A stretch of DNA of 64,000 nucleotides, from positions 4,488 through 68,487 of the forward strand of contig CALESQ010000040.1 of assembly GCA_937907455.1 (NCBI GenBank), written 5' to 3'. This document shows positions 47,450 through 56,923 of the stretch, piece after piece. Origin of the DNA: an uncultured Caldilineales bacterium. GTDB lineage: Bacteria > Chloroflexota > Anaerolineae > JAAEKA01. The position numbers were made by a program, and so were the translations under genes. Numbering within the stretch: the first letter of the stretch is position 1; the number at the start of each line of letters is the position of its first letter. Under the pieces are notes generated by a model. That model did no database searches, was not told the origin of the DNA, and was given only the letters and a program-made list of their open reading frames with translations.

Positions 47450-50400
47450 ATGAGTTCAAGAAGAGTGGCTTTTTCTGTCCTGGCCTTGTTGGTGACCTGC
47501 ACCTTGTTGGCAGGGTTGAACGTTACCCGCGCGATGGCGGTCAGCCAATTGGCCGCACGGGGTGGCCAAACCCTTCCTGTTGTGGATGATTTTGAAGACG
47601 GCCTGCCTGCCGGCTGGTTTCAGTATGGCGACTATGGCAGCGGCGTAGTGATTACTACCGAAATTGTCTCAGATGATTCTCGCCCAGGCTTGCCTGTGGG
47701 TAATCAAGTGCTTGAAATTGCCTATACCAGTGCTGGCTGGGGTGCGGGCACAGGTCGCAACCTGAACAACCAGGATTGGTCTGCTTACGGTGGCCTCTCT
47801 TTCTGGTTCTATGGGGTTAACAGCGGCAGTGTGTACCGGGTGATCCTTAGCGACAACCTGAACCCCAGCTTACCCGGCGACACTGCCGAGCGTTTCGCCT
47901 ACGAGTTTAATGATAACGCCGAGGGCTGGCGCCTCATCAGTATCCCCTGGACTGACTTCTTCCGTGATCCTATCTATCAACCGCCGGGCGCGCCCAATGA
48001 CGGTCTGACTTTAACTGAAATGCAAGCCTATGCGCTGGCTTTGCCTGCGGGCACGCGTACCCTGCGGCTGGATCAAGTAGCGCTGTTCGGCCAGGGGCAG
48101 GTTGAAATCAAGGTGGCTTACACCAGCAGCAGCTATCGTACTGTCGAAGGCAGCAGCGCAGCTATCACCGTTACGCTCAACACAGTCGCCACCATGCCTG
48201 TTACTGTCACCTACGCGACTGCCGACGATAGCGCCGTGGCCGGCGTGGATTATATCGCAGCTTCTGGCCAACTGCTTTTTGCCCAGGGCACTACCCAGCA
48301 AAGTTTCACCCTGCATACGCTTGATAACACCACCGACGAGGGAGAACGCACCGTGCTGCTTGACCTCTCAGATCCGGTAAATGCTGTACTCGGGCCGCGC
48401 AGCCATGCGACTCTCACTATTGCCGACAACGACACCGGCGCCACGGGTGGGTGTTGCACGCGCGTAATAGATGATTTTGAAGAGGGGCAACTTTCTGCCG
48501 GGCAGGATCCCAACGGCTTAGGTGTAGGGTTTGTTACCTGGAACGCTGACGGCGCGGGCGTGAGCATCACCACCACGGTGACGCCCCCAGCCGCTGTGCC
48601 GGGAGCAGCGGCTGGCAACCGCGTGCTGCGCGAAGGGCTGTCTATCGGTGCCGGTCAGTGGGCAGGCTTCACCCACGCATTCAGCAATGCCGCCCTGACT
48701 GAGTGGGTCTCACAGGACTGGAGCAGCTACGAAGGCCTGAGCTTGTGGCTGTACGGCAACAACAGCGGCGGCACGTTGTTCATTGACGTGCTGGACAACC
48801 GTAACCCCGGCTCCACCCGCGATGATGCCGAGCGCTGGAGCGTGGACATCCCTGACACTTTTAGCGGCTGGCACTACTTTGAAATCCCCTGGAATGACTT
48901 TCATCGCAAGGACATCGGTAACGGCGCGCCCAACGATGGCTTTACCCTGACCGAGGTGCATGGCTATGGCATCGGCGGCTATGGCAATGTCCCCATGGGC
49001 AACCAGGCTTACTACGTGGATCAGGTAGTGATCTTCGGTGACACGGGCACAGCCCAGCCGCCGCTGAAGGTTGAATTTGCCGCAGCCAGCTACACGGTGG
49101 ATGAAGGCAGCACGGCTGTCATCACCGTCACGCTTAACATCACCAGCGCCATGCCGGTTGCCATTACCTACACCACTGCTGAAGGCTATGCGACGCCTGA
49201 GCGTGACTACAGGGTCAGTGCAGGTGTACTGGTAATTGAGCCAGGACAGCTTATGGCCAGCTTCCCGGTGATCACCCTGCCCGATGCCAAGGCTGAGGGC
49301 AACGAACGCCTGATGCTCAATCTGCATGATCCTGTTAATGCCGAAGCGGGCTTCCAAATGCAGGCCATGCTTACGATTCGCGACAACCAGCAACCTGATC
49401 CCGCCTTGCTGGATGATTTCGAAGGCTTCCATCGCTTCACCCAAAGCGATAACGCGGCACTTTCCACGGTGGAGATTGCCGAGGATACAGCCATGGCTTT
49501 GCCTGGACAGGGCGCTTACGAGCAGGTATTGAGCGTAGCCTATGGCGCCGCAGGCAGCACTGTTCCCAGCTTCAGCCGCATCTTCCCCGCTGCGCAGGAT
49601 TGGCGTGGTTATGGTGGTTTGCAGATGTGGTACTACGGCAGCAACAGCGGGCAAACGGTTACCCTGCACCTGCTGGATAACCAGACCACAACCACCGCCC
49701 AGACGCCAGCAGCAGACTGGCAATTGGTGTGGAGCGACGACTTTAGCGCGGGCGCAGGCAGCGCGCCGAATCCTAATGTGTGGAGCGCCGAAATCGGTGA
49801 TGGCACACTCAACGGCATCCCGGGCTGGGGTAACAGCGAGTTGGAGTATTACACCGAAAACGCCAACGCCGCCACGGATGGCAACGGCAATCTGGTGATT
49901 ACGCTGGAGCAAGTTCAGCCCGACAGCCATTTGTTGTGCTGGTATGGCCCCTGCGAATATACCTCGGCCCGTCTCATATCAGCTAATAAGATCGAAGCTG
50001 AGTATGGGCGCATCGAAGCGCGTATCCGTGTGCCTGATGGCGCGGCCGGTCTGTGGCCTGCCTTCTGGATGCTGGGCGCGAACATCAACCAGGTGGGCTG
50101 GCCGCAAAGCGGTGAGATTGATATTATGGAATATGTCAGCCGTAACCCCTACGAGGTGTTCGGCACTATCCATGGCCCGGGCTACTCCGGTGGCTCTGCC
50201 ATCGGTCATACGTACACTTTCCCGCAACCTGTAGCCGCGGGCTACCACACCTTTGCCATTGAGTGGAGTCCTGACGAACTACATTGGTTTGTGGACGACA
50301 TCAACTATCACAATGTCACCGCGGCAGATGTGGCTCCCCGAGAATGGGTGTTTAACCATCCCTTCTACCTGTTGCTCAACATGGCCATCGGCGGCAACTT

Positions 50401-51247
50401 CGGTGGCACAGTCAGTCCAGATTTGACCTTTCCACAGCAAATGCTGGTGGACTATGTGCGTGTCTATCAGGCCCCTAACAGCTCGGAGCGTTTCCAGGCT
50501 ACGTTCAGTGATGATTTCAGCGGCTGGCGCAAGATCACAGTGCCCTTCTCGGTCTTTACGCGCAGCGGGACGCAGCCGGCTGGCGCTCCAAACGATGGCC
50601 TTAGCCTTGATCAGATCTGGGGTTACGGCATGAGCTTGCCCGCAGGCAGCAGCGGCACCCTCTATCTGGATCAGGTGCGGCTGGCGCAGGTTCCTGCCAT
50701 CCATCGTTCACGGCGTTTCAACGTCAACGAGGATACCTTCCTAAACGGCGCGCAGCCCAGTGTGGCTTATGGCAACGCGCAAACACTTTGGCTGGGCTTC
50801 TTCGATTTGATGCGCCCGTTGCTGCGTGCCCCCATCAACGGCATCCCTGTTGATGCCCAGGTGGATGCGGCTTACCTTTATCTCTATGTCACCGAAGGAC
50901 GCGGGTTTAGCAACTGGGCAAATTCGGTGATTGATACCGTGTCGGTGCATTCCGCGGCTACCCCATGGCAGGCTGCCAGCACCACCTGGTCTGCGCCCTG
51001 GTCTATGACCGGCGGTGATTACGGCCCTGCTCTCAGCATCACGCATCTCGGCTTAGGCAAGCTGAATACCTGGCTGCGCCTCGATGTCACCGACGCGGTA
51101 CAGGCTGTCGTCAACGGCCAGGCCAATTACGGCTTCATCCTCGCCTCCAACGAGGATCATGGCGTGCGCTATGCCTTTGCTTCACAGAACTACTGGGATC
51201 CCGCCAGAATCGGCTATGTGCGCGTGTATTATCGCACGCTTGAGTAA
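47450..51247 (+). CDS. Multidomain secreted beta-glucanase with nested GH16
   Basis: 1265 residues. Signal peptide about 1-31. Domains in order: CBM-like beta-sandwich (~40-215; VVDDFEDGLPAGWFQYGDYG), Calx-beta (~217-325; ITVTLNT...LTIADND), second CBM (~339-535), second Calx-beta (~540-645; ITVTLNI, GNERLMLNLHDPVN), third CBM beginning LLDDFEGFHRF (~654), then GH16 (~756-1004; EIDIMEYVS with Glu888 and Glu893), and finally the rest of the third CBM (~1012-1074) and a DNRLRE-type domain (~1088-1262). The GH16 domain interrupts the third CBM after LHLLDN, and the CBM resumes at ERFQATFSDDFSGWRKITVP. It should be secreted and bind beta-glucan strongly. Confidence 0.88.
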   Translation: MSSRRVAFSVLALLVTCTLLAGLNVTRAMAVSQLAARGGQTLPVVDDFEDGLPAGWFQYGDYGSGVVITTEIVSDDSRPGLPVGNQVLEIAYTSAGWGAGTGRNLNNQDWSAYGGLSFWFYGVNSGSVYRVILSDNLNPSLPGDTAERFAYEFNDNAEGWRLISIPWTDFFRDPIYQPPGAPNDGLTLTEMQAYALALPAGTRTLRLDQVALFGQGQVEIKVAYTSSSYRTVEGSSAAITVTLNTVATMPVTVTYATADDSAVAGVDYIAASGQLLFAQGTTQQSFTLHTLDNTTDEGERTVLLDLSDPVNAVLGPRSHATLTIADNDTGATGGCCTRVIDDFEEGQLSAGQDPNGLGVGFVTWNADGAGVSITTTVTPPAAVPGAAAGNRVLREGLSIGAGQWAGFTHAFSNAALTEWVSQDWSSYEGLSLWLYGNNSGGTLFIDVLDNRNPGSTRDDAERWSVDIPDTFSGWHYFEIPWNDFHRKDIGNGAPNDGFTLTEVHGYGIGGYGNVPMGNQAYYVDQVVIFGDTGTAQPPLKVEFAAASYTVDEGSTAVITVTLNITSAMPVAITYTTAEGYATPERDYRVSAGVLVIEPGQLMASFPVITLPDAKAEGNERLMLNLHDPVNAEAGFQMQAMLTIRDNQQPDPALLDDFEGFHRFTQSDNAALSTVEIAEDTAMALPGQGAYEQVLSVAYGAAGSTVPSFSRIFPAAQDWRGYGGLQMWYYGSNSGQTVTLHLLDNQTTTTAQTPAADWQLVWSDDFSAGAGSAPNPNVWSAEIGDGTLNGIPGWGNSELEYYTENANAATDGNGNLVITLEQVQPDSHLLCWYGPCEYTSARLISANKIEAEYGRIEARIRVPDGAAGLWPAFWMLGANINQVGWPQSGEIDIMEYVSRNPYEVFGTIHGPGYSGGSAIGHTYTFPQPVAAGYHTFAIEWSPDELHWFVDDINYHNVTAADVAPREWVFNHPFYLLLNMAIGGNFGGTVSPDLTFPQQMLVDYVRVYQAPNSSERFQATFSDDFSGWRKITVPFSVFTRSGTQPAGAPNDGLSLDQIWGYGMSLPAGSSGTLYLDQVRLAQVPAIHRSRRFNVNEDTFLNGAQPSVAYGNAQTLWLGFFDLMRPLLRAPINGIPVDAQVDAAYLYLYVTEGRGFSNWANSVIDTVSVHSAATPWQAASTTWSAPWSMTGGDYGPALSITHLGLGKLNTWLRLDVTDAVQAVVNGQANYGFILASNEDHGVRYAFASQNYWDPARIGYVRVYYRTLE

Positions 51248-51398
51248 ATAGTCACCTGCCTCCCCCTGGCCCTCTCCGCCCTGCCGGCCCTTTTGGGATA
51301 GCACCCAATCTGCGACCGAGCTGCGGAGAGGGCGCGGGCGGGGCAGTTGCTTGCTCTGCCATCGCGCATCCTTGCTTTCCGGAAATCAACTCATCCCT

Positions 51399-52733
51399 AT
51401 GCGCCATTTTTGCAGTGCTCAACATCCCCCCTATCGCCTCACCGAGATGCCGCGCCTGGCGGTGGATAAACCCCCTGCCGCTTCCAGCACCATCTTCGTC
51501 AGCTCGGCAGTGCAGTACCAGCGCATTGAGGGCTTTGGCGGTGCTTTCACCGAGTCAGCCGCACAGGTTTTTGCGCAACTGCCTCAGGCAAGCCAGACCG
51601 AGTTGCTGCGTGCTTACTTTGATCCCGTCGCAGGACATGGCTATACGCTCTGTCGCACGCACATCAACAGTTGCGACTTCTCGCGGGGAAACTATGCCTA
51701 TGCCGCCCACCCGCAGGCTGCCCTCAGTGATTTTTCCATTGCTGCCGATCGTCAGGCGCTGATCCCGCTGATCAGGGCTGCGCAGCAGGCCGCCGGTCGG
51801 CCGCTCAAGCTGCTGGCCTCGCCCTGGAGTCCCCCCGCCTGGATGAAAACCAATGGCCAGATGACCGGGGGCGGCAAGCTCAAACCAGAGTGGCGTCACC
51901 TTTGGGCTGAATACTATTGCCGCTATATTCAGGCTTATGTAGCCGAAGGCATTCCTGTTTGGGGAATTAGCGTGCAAAACGAGCCGGAAGCCGTGCAGGC
52001 GTGGGAGTCGTGCCTGTACACCGCCGAAGAAGAGCGCGATTTTGTGCGCGACTATCTTGGCCCTGCGCTGGTGCATCACAATCTGGATGCCGTGCGTTTG
52101 CTGATTTGGGATCACAACCGCGATCACATGGTGGAACGTGCCGCCACGGTGTTCAACGACCCGGAGGCTGCCCGCTACGTGTGGGGGACCGCTTTTCACT
52201 GGTATGAAGGTGACAACTTCTGCAATGTGCAGGCCGTGCATGATTTGTTCCCTGCCAAACAATTGTTGTTCACCGAAGGATGTCAGGAAGGTGGTCCTCA
52301 CGCGGGCGACTGGGCGCTGGCGGAACGCTATGCCCATTCGCTGATCAACGACCTTAACCGCTGGACGGTGGGCTGGATAGACTGGAACCTGCTACTGGAC
52401 ACAACCGGCGGCCCCAACCATACCGGCAATCTGTGCAGTGCCCCGGTGTTGGCTGACACAGTGACTGGTGAGCTGCATTATCAAAGCAGCTACTATGCTC
52501 TCGGTCATTTTTCCCGTTTCGTACAGCCCGGTGCCCGGCGCATTCTCTGCGCTGTCTCCACCGATGCCCTTCAGGCTGCTGCTTTTTGCAATCCTGATGG
52601 CAGCATCGCTGTAGTGGTGCTCAATCGTTCTGATCAGGCCGGTACGCTGGCACTGGTCGTGGATAATACGCCTGCGCTGGCAGAGTGCCTGCCCCATTCG
52701 CTGGCAACCTTCCTTTGGGAAAAGCAACGATGA
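51399..52733 (+). CDS. GH30-type glycosidase (beta-1,6-glucanase/glucosidase-like)
   Basis: 444 residues from the ATG at 51399. The barrel carries GFGGAFTESAAQVF at the first strand, SPWSPPAWMKTNGQM, acid/base Glu195 in SVQNEPEAVQAW, and nucleophile Glu293 in LLFTEGCQ; a C-terminal beta domain follows. This is the GH30 plan, whose members cleave beta-1,6-glucan, glucosylceramide or related beta-glucosides. No signal peptide is visible, so it is probably cytoplasmic and could remove beta-1,6 branches from laminarin oligosaccharides. Its stop overlaps the phosphorylase start by 4 bases (ATGA), indicating tight coupling. Confidence 0.88.
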   Translation: MRHFCSAQHPPYRLTEMPRLAVDKPPAASSTIFVSSAVQYQRIEGFGGAFTESAAQVFAQLPQASQTELLRAYFDPVAGHGYTLCRTHINSCDFSRGNYAYAAHPQAALSDFSIAADRQALIPLIRAAQQAAGRPLKLLASPWSPPAWMKTNGQMTGGGKLKPEWRHLWAEYYCRYIQAYVAEGIPVWGISVQNEPEAVQAWESCLYTAEEERDFVRDYLGPALVHHNLDAVRLLIWDHNRDHMVERAATVFNDPEAARYVWGTAFHWYEGDNFCNVQAVHDLFPAKQLLFTEGCQEGGPHAGDWALAERYAHSLINDLNRWTVGWIDWNLLLDTTGGPNHTGNLCSAPVLADTVTGELHYQSSYYALGHFSRFVQPGARRILCAVSTDALQAAAFCNPDGSIAVVVLNRSDQAGTLALVVDNTPALAECLPHSLATFLWEKQR

Positions 52734-55700
52734 TCCGCAAATCTACCCCCTGGATCGGCAACACGCCGCTGCATACCGTTCAGCAGCCTGTCACGGGCAA
52801 CTATGTGAGTCTTGACAACGAAACTTACTATCGCATCGCCCACGTAGACCAAATGCCGCCCTTTTTCATGAGCCTGGTGAGCAGTACCGATCACTGGCTG
52901 TTCATCACCAGCACCGGCGGCCTTGCTGCAGGACGCATCAACGCGGACAACGCCCTCTTCCCCTACGAAACCGAGGACAAGATTGCCGCGCGTCGTGAGG
53001 ACACAGGCGACAAAACCCTGCTGTGGATCACCCTGGCGGGACGCACGCATTTGTGGGAGCCGTTTTCAGCCCGTTATGCTGGTCTCTATCGTTGTGAACG
53101 TCATCTTTATAAAAACATCTACGGCAACAAACTTGTTTTCGAGGAAATTAATCACGATTTGCAACTGGCATTTCAGGTGAGTTGGCGCACCAGTAACCGC
53201 TTTGGCTTTGTGCGCACCTGTCAGTTGCATAACCTGGGCGGGCATACCTGTGAAGTTGAGCTGCTGGATGGCTTGCAGAATATTCTGCCCTTTGGCGCTA
53301 CTCAGACCCTGCAGACCACCATGAGTAACCTGCTCAATGCCTACAAGCGCAGCGAGCAGGAGTCTGGCGGCGGGCTGGGCATCTTCACGCTCAGCGCTAC
53401 CCTCAGCGACCGCCCCGAGCCGAGCGAATCGCTGCGGGCTACCGTGGTATGGCAATCTGGCCTGAAGCCGCTGGCGCATGTGTTGTCTGCCCGCCAGATT
53501 GATGCCTTTCGTCACGGCATAGCCCCCACCCCTGAACAGGATGTATGCGGTCAGCCTGGCGCTTATCTTGTTCATGCTGCTTTTCTCCTCCAGCCTGACC
53601 AAAGGCGTAGCTGGTACCTGGTGGCTGATGTCAGGCAGGATCGCGCCGCAGTAGCGCGCCTGGCACATTTGTTGCGGCAAGCACCCGACGTGCCTGTTCA
53701 GCTTGAGGCTGATATAGCCCGCGGCACTGCCCACCTGGTTTCTCTGGTGGCTGCCGCCGATGGCTTGCAGGTGACAGAGCAGCAGACTGTTACCGCTCAT
53801 CACTTCGCCAATGTTCTGTTCAACATCATGCGCGGGGGTGTTTTTGTCCATAACCATCAGATCGGGCGCGATGATCTGGCTGATTTCTTGCGGGCGCGCA
53901 ATCGCACGGTGTGGCAGCAAAATGCCGCCTGGCTGGCTGCTCTCCCGTCTCAACTGCCCGTAGATGAGCTGTATCAGCAGGCGCGGGCTGCTGGCGAAGC
54001 AGATTTACTGCGCCTTTGTTACGAATATCTGCCGCTTGCTTTCAGTCGCCGTCATGGTGACCCTAGCCGTCCCTGGAACCGCTTTGCGATTCATGTCAGC
54101 AAACCCGATGGCTCGCCTCGCTTCGACTATCAAGGTAACTGGCGCGACATTTTCCAAAATTGGGAACCGCTGGTACTCAGTTTTCCAGCCTTTGCCCAAA
54201 GCACGGCCGTGAAATTTCTCAATGCTATGACGGTAGACGGCTATAATCCCTATCGCATTACCCGCCAGGGAGTAGAATGGGAAACCCCTGAGCCTGACAA
54301 TCCCTGGTCCAACATCGGCTACTGGAGCGACCACCAGGTGATCTACCTGCAAAAGCTGCTGGAAATCAACGAGCAGCTTGATCCGGCTGCATTAGCCGCG
54401 CTACATAACGACGCTGTTTTCTCCTATGCGGATGTACCCTATCGTTTGCGTCCCTATGCTGATATGCTGGCAGACTGGCATAACACCATTGAATTTGATC
54501 GGCAAAAGGATGAAGTGATCGCAGCAGCAGTCGCCGCCGTGGGTGAGGATGCGCGCTTGCTGCGCAAGGCTGGCGGCGCAGTGGTGCATGTCACCCTGGC
54601 CGAAAAACTGCTGGTGTTGCTGCTGGTCAAGCTGGGTAATCTGGTGCCCGAAGGCGGCATTTGGATGAACACCCAGCGGCCAGAGTGGAACGATGCCAAC
54701 AACGCCCTGGTGGGTAAAGGGTTGTCGGTGGTAACCGTTGCCTATCTCCGGCGTTTTATAGCGTTTTGGCTGCGGCGCACCGCTTCTGCTGCCGCGCCCG
54801 ACTGGGTGGTAAACAGCGCATTGGCTACGTTTTTTGGTCAGGTGCAGCAAACCCTGCACGCGCACCGATCGTATTTAGCCACAGGATTCGACGACGCGAC
54901 GCGCCGTAGCTTGATGAACCAACTTGGCATGGCCGCAGAAGCTTACCGTAGCCGCGTGTATGACGCCGGTGTGCCGGCTGATCAGACTGTGCTGTCCAAC
55001 GCGCAAGTACATAGCTTTTTGACGCTGGCGCAAAGCTATCTGGAACAAACCCTGCGCGTTAACCGTCGGCCTGATGGCTTGTATCACAGCTACAATACTT
55101 TGCGCCTTAGCCAGCACAGCGCTGCGCTAGAGCATTTGCAGTTGATGCTGGAAGGACAGGTGGCGTTGCTGTCATCCGGTTGGCTAAAGCCGCACGAGGC
55201 GCTGGCACTGGTGCAAAGTTTGCGTGGCAGCGCCCTGTATCGGGCGGACCAGCACACCTATATGCTGTATCCCAACCGGCGGCTGACTGGCTTTTTCAAA
55301 AAGAATCATGTGCCTGCTGCGGTTGTGGCCGGATCGCCGTTGGTGGCTGCCCTTATCGCCGCGGGCGATCTCCGTTTGCTGGTGCAGGACATTGAAGGCG
55401 ATTTTCACTTCAACGGTGATTTTCGTAATGCGGGCGACGCCGCGCGTACCCTGGATACACTGGCGCAGGAACCGGCCTACGCCGAGCTTGTTGCTGTCGA
55501 GCGTAGCTTTATTCTCGCCCTGTTCGAGACTACCTTTGACCATCGCTCCTTCACGGGGCGATCGGGTACGTTTTTTGCCTACGAAGGGCTGGGTAGCGTT
55601 TACTGGCATATGGTATCCAAGCTGCTGTTTGCTGTGCAAGAGTGCTATCAGCAGGCAGTCCAGCTAGAGGCAGATGCGGGGCTGATAGCCGAGTTGGCCG

Positions 55701-56191
55701 CAGCTTACTACGACATCCGGCAGGGGCTGGGTTTCAACAAGTCGCCCGCCGAATATGGGGCATTCCCTACCGATCCTTATTCGCACACACCCTGGGACAG
55801 CGGCGCACGTCAGCCCGGCATGACCGGCCAGGTGAAAGAAGAGATTTTAACGCGTCTGGGCGAGCTGGGCGTTTCGCTGCATGGGGGCTTGCTGTGCTTT
55901 GCACCCTCGTTGCTGCATCAAGCTGAGTTCCTTTCCGCTCCTGGCTATTTTGTCTTTGTAGATGTGCAGGAACAGCCGCAAACACTGGCTTTGCCTGCCG
56001 GTTCGCTGGCCTTCACCATCTGTCAAACACCAGTGGTGTATAGGTTGGGTAATCAGCCGGCGCTGGAGATACACTTCGCCAACGGCCAGGTAAAGAATGC
56101 GCCAGGGTCCTACGTGGATGCTGCCACATCTCGCAGTATTCTCAGCCGTGATGGCGCAGTGACGAAGGTGTGCGTAACTATAGCCCTATAG
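52730..56191 (+). CDS. Large GH94/149/161-type beta-glucan phosphorylase
   Basis: 1153 residues, starting at an ATGA overlap. It begins with a beta-rich domain (NYVSLDNETYYRIAHVDQMP) and has a (alpha/alpha)6 barrel with SRPWNRFAIHVSKPDGSPRF, DYQGNWRDIFQNWEP and WMNTQRPEWNDANNALVGKG, which resemble catalytic and substrate regions of GH94-clan phosphorylases; the size fits GH149 and GH161, the beta-1,3-oligoglucan phosphorylases, better than ordinary GH94 (about 800). No signal peptide. It would convert beta-1,3-gluco-oligosaccharides and phosphate to glucose-1-phosphate inside the cell. Assignment to GH161 in particular is my best guess. Confidence 0.7.
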   Translation: MIRKSTPWIGNTPLHTVQQPVTGNYVSLDNETYYRIAHVDQMPPFFMSLVSSTDHWLFITSTGGLAAGRINADNALFPYETEDKIAARREDTGDKTLLWITLAGRTHLWEPFSARYAGLYRCERHLYKNIYGNKLVFEEINHDLQLAFQVSWRTSNRFGFVRTCQLHNLGGHTCEVELLDGLQNILPFGATQTLQTTMSNLLNAYKRSEQESGGGLGIFTLSATLSDRPEPSESLRATVVWQSGLKPLAHVLSARQIDAFRHGIAPTPEQDVCGQPGAYLVHAAFLLQPDQRRSWYLVADVRQDRAAVARLAHLLRQAPDVPVQLEADIARGTAHLVSLVAAADGLQVTEQQTVTAHHFANVLFNIMRGGVFVHNHQIGRDDLADFLRARNRTVWQQNAAWLAALPSQLPVDELYQQARAAGEADLLRLCYEYLPLAFSRRHGDPSRPWNRFAIHVSKPDGSPRFDYQGNWRDIFQNWEPLVLSFPAFAQSTAVKFLNAMTVDGYNPYRITRQGVEWETPEPDNPWSNIGYWSDHQVIYLQKLLEINEQLDPAALAALHNDAVFSYADVPYRLRPYADMLADWHNTIEFDRQKDEVIAAAVAAVGEDARLLRKAGGAVVHVTLAEKLLVLLLVKLGNLVPEGGIWMNTQRPEWNDANNALVGKGLSVVTVAYLRRFIAFWLRRTASAAAPDWVVNSALATFFGQVQQTLHAHRSYLATGFDDATRRSLMNQLGMAAEAYRSRVYDAGVPADQTVLSNAQVHSFLTLAQSYLEQTLRVNRRPDGLYHSYNTLRLSQHSAALEHLQLMLEGQVALLSSGWLKPHEALALVQSLRGSALYRADQHTYMLYPNRRLTGFFKKNHVPAAVVAGSPLVAALIAAGDLRLLVQDIEGDFHFNGDFRNAGDAARTLDTLAQEPAYAELVAVERSFILALFETTFDHRSFTGRSGTFFAYEGLGSVYWHMVSKLLFAVQECYQQAVQLEADAGLIAELAAAYYDIRQGLGFNKSPAEYGAFPTDPYSHTPWDSGARQPGMTGQVKEEILTRLGELGVSLHGGLLCFAPSLLHQAEFLSAPGYFVFVDVQEQPQTLALPAGSLAFTICQTPVVYRLGNQPALEIHFANGQVKNAPGSYVDAATSRSILSRDGAVTKVCVTIAL

Positions 56192-56257
56192 CATTGTGTT
56201 GACGCATGCCAGTTGCGGGGAGATCGTTTTTGCGCTACAATCGGACCGTATCCGATC

Positions 56258-56923
56258 ATGGAAATAGAAGCCAAATTCATTGTGCCCGACGAAGCAACCT
56301 TTGCCCGTTTGGCGCGGCTGAAAACACTGCATGGCTATCGGCTTGCTGCGGCGCAGATCAAACACCTGCACGATGTGTATTTGGACACCGTAGCCTATGA
56401 CGTGTTGCGCGGCGGCTATGCTTGTCGGCTGCGTCGCAAAAATGGCACCGCGCCGCTGTTGGCATTGAAGTCACTCAGCCCGGCGTCTGGCGTTGTGCAT
56501 GTGCGCGAGGAGCTGGAAAACGCCTTGCATGCCACTTGCGGCTTGGACTACACCGCGTGGCCGTCCAGCCCGGCAGTTGTCCTGCTGCACGCGCTGGCCC
56601 GCGGTGAGCCACTTGCCCCGCTGTTTGAGCTGTATCAGCAGCGCCGCGTGCAGGTGTTGTTGCATCCCGCCGGTCATCCGCTGATTGAACTGAGCCTGGA
56701 CCGCGTGCGCTATGCCGGCGCTTCCGGGGAGGAGCTTGGGCTGGAGGCGGAACTGCTGGCCCCCGATGCGCGCCCACTGCTGGATCAATTGGCTGGCGAG
56801 TTGCAAACAACCTGGGGGCTTGTACCGCAAATACGGACAAAGTTCGAACAGGGTTTGAGCCTTGCTTGCCCGCAGTTGCATGTGCCTATGGAGGTGACCC
56901 ATGAGCAAACAGGCCCCGTCTAA
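56258..56923 (+). CDS. CYTH-domain protein
   Basis: 221 residues. The signature EIEAKF at the N-terminus (MEIEAKFIV) is the ExExK motif of the CYTH triphosphate-tunnel fold, with HDVYLDT, LRRKNG, ALKSL and LELE-like acidic strands (GLEAELLAP) supplying the further Arg, Lys and Glu residues of the tunnel. CYTH proteins bind triphosphate or polyphosphate and metal. The next gene is a CHAD-domain protein, a frequent partner, so action on polyphosphate is likely. It ends 23 bases inside that gene. Confidence 0.88.
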   Translation: MEIEAKFIVPDEATFARLARLKTLHGYRLAAAQIKHLHDVYLDTVAYDVLRGGYACRLRRKNGTAPLLALKSLSPASGVVHVREELENALHATCGLDYTAWPSSPAVVLLHALARGEPLAPLFELYQQRRVQVLLHPAGHPLIELSLDRVRYAGASGEELGLEAELLAPDARPLLDQLAGELQTTWGLVPQIRTKFEQGLSLACPQLHVPMEVTHEQTGPV

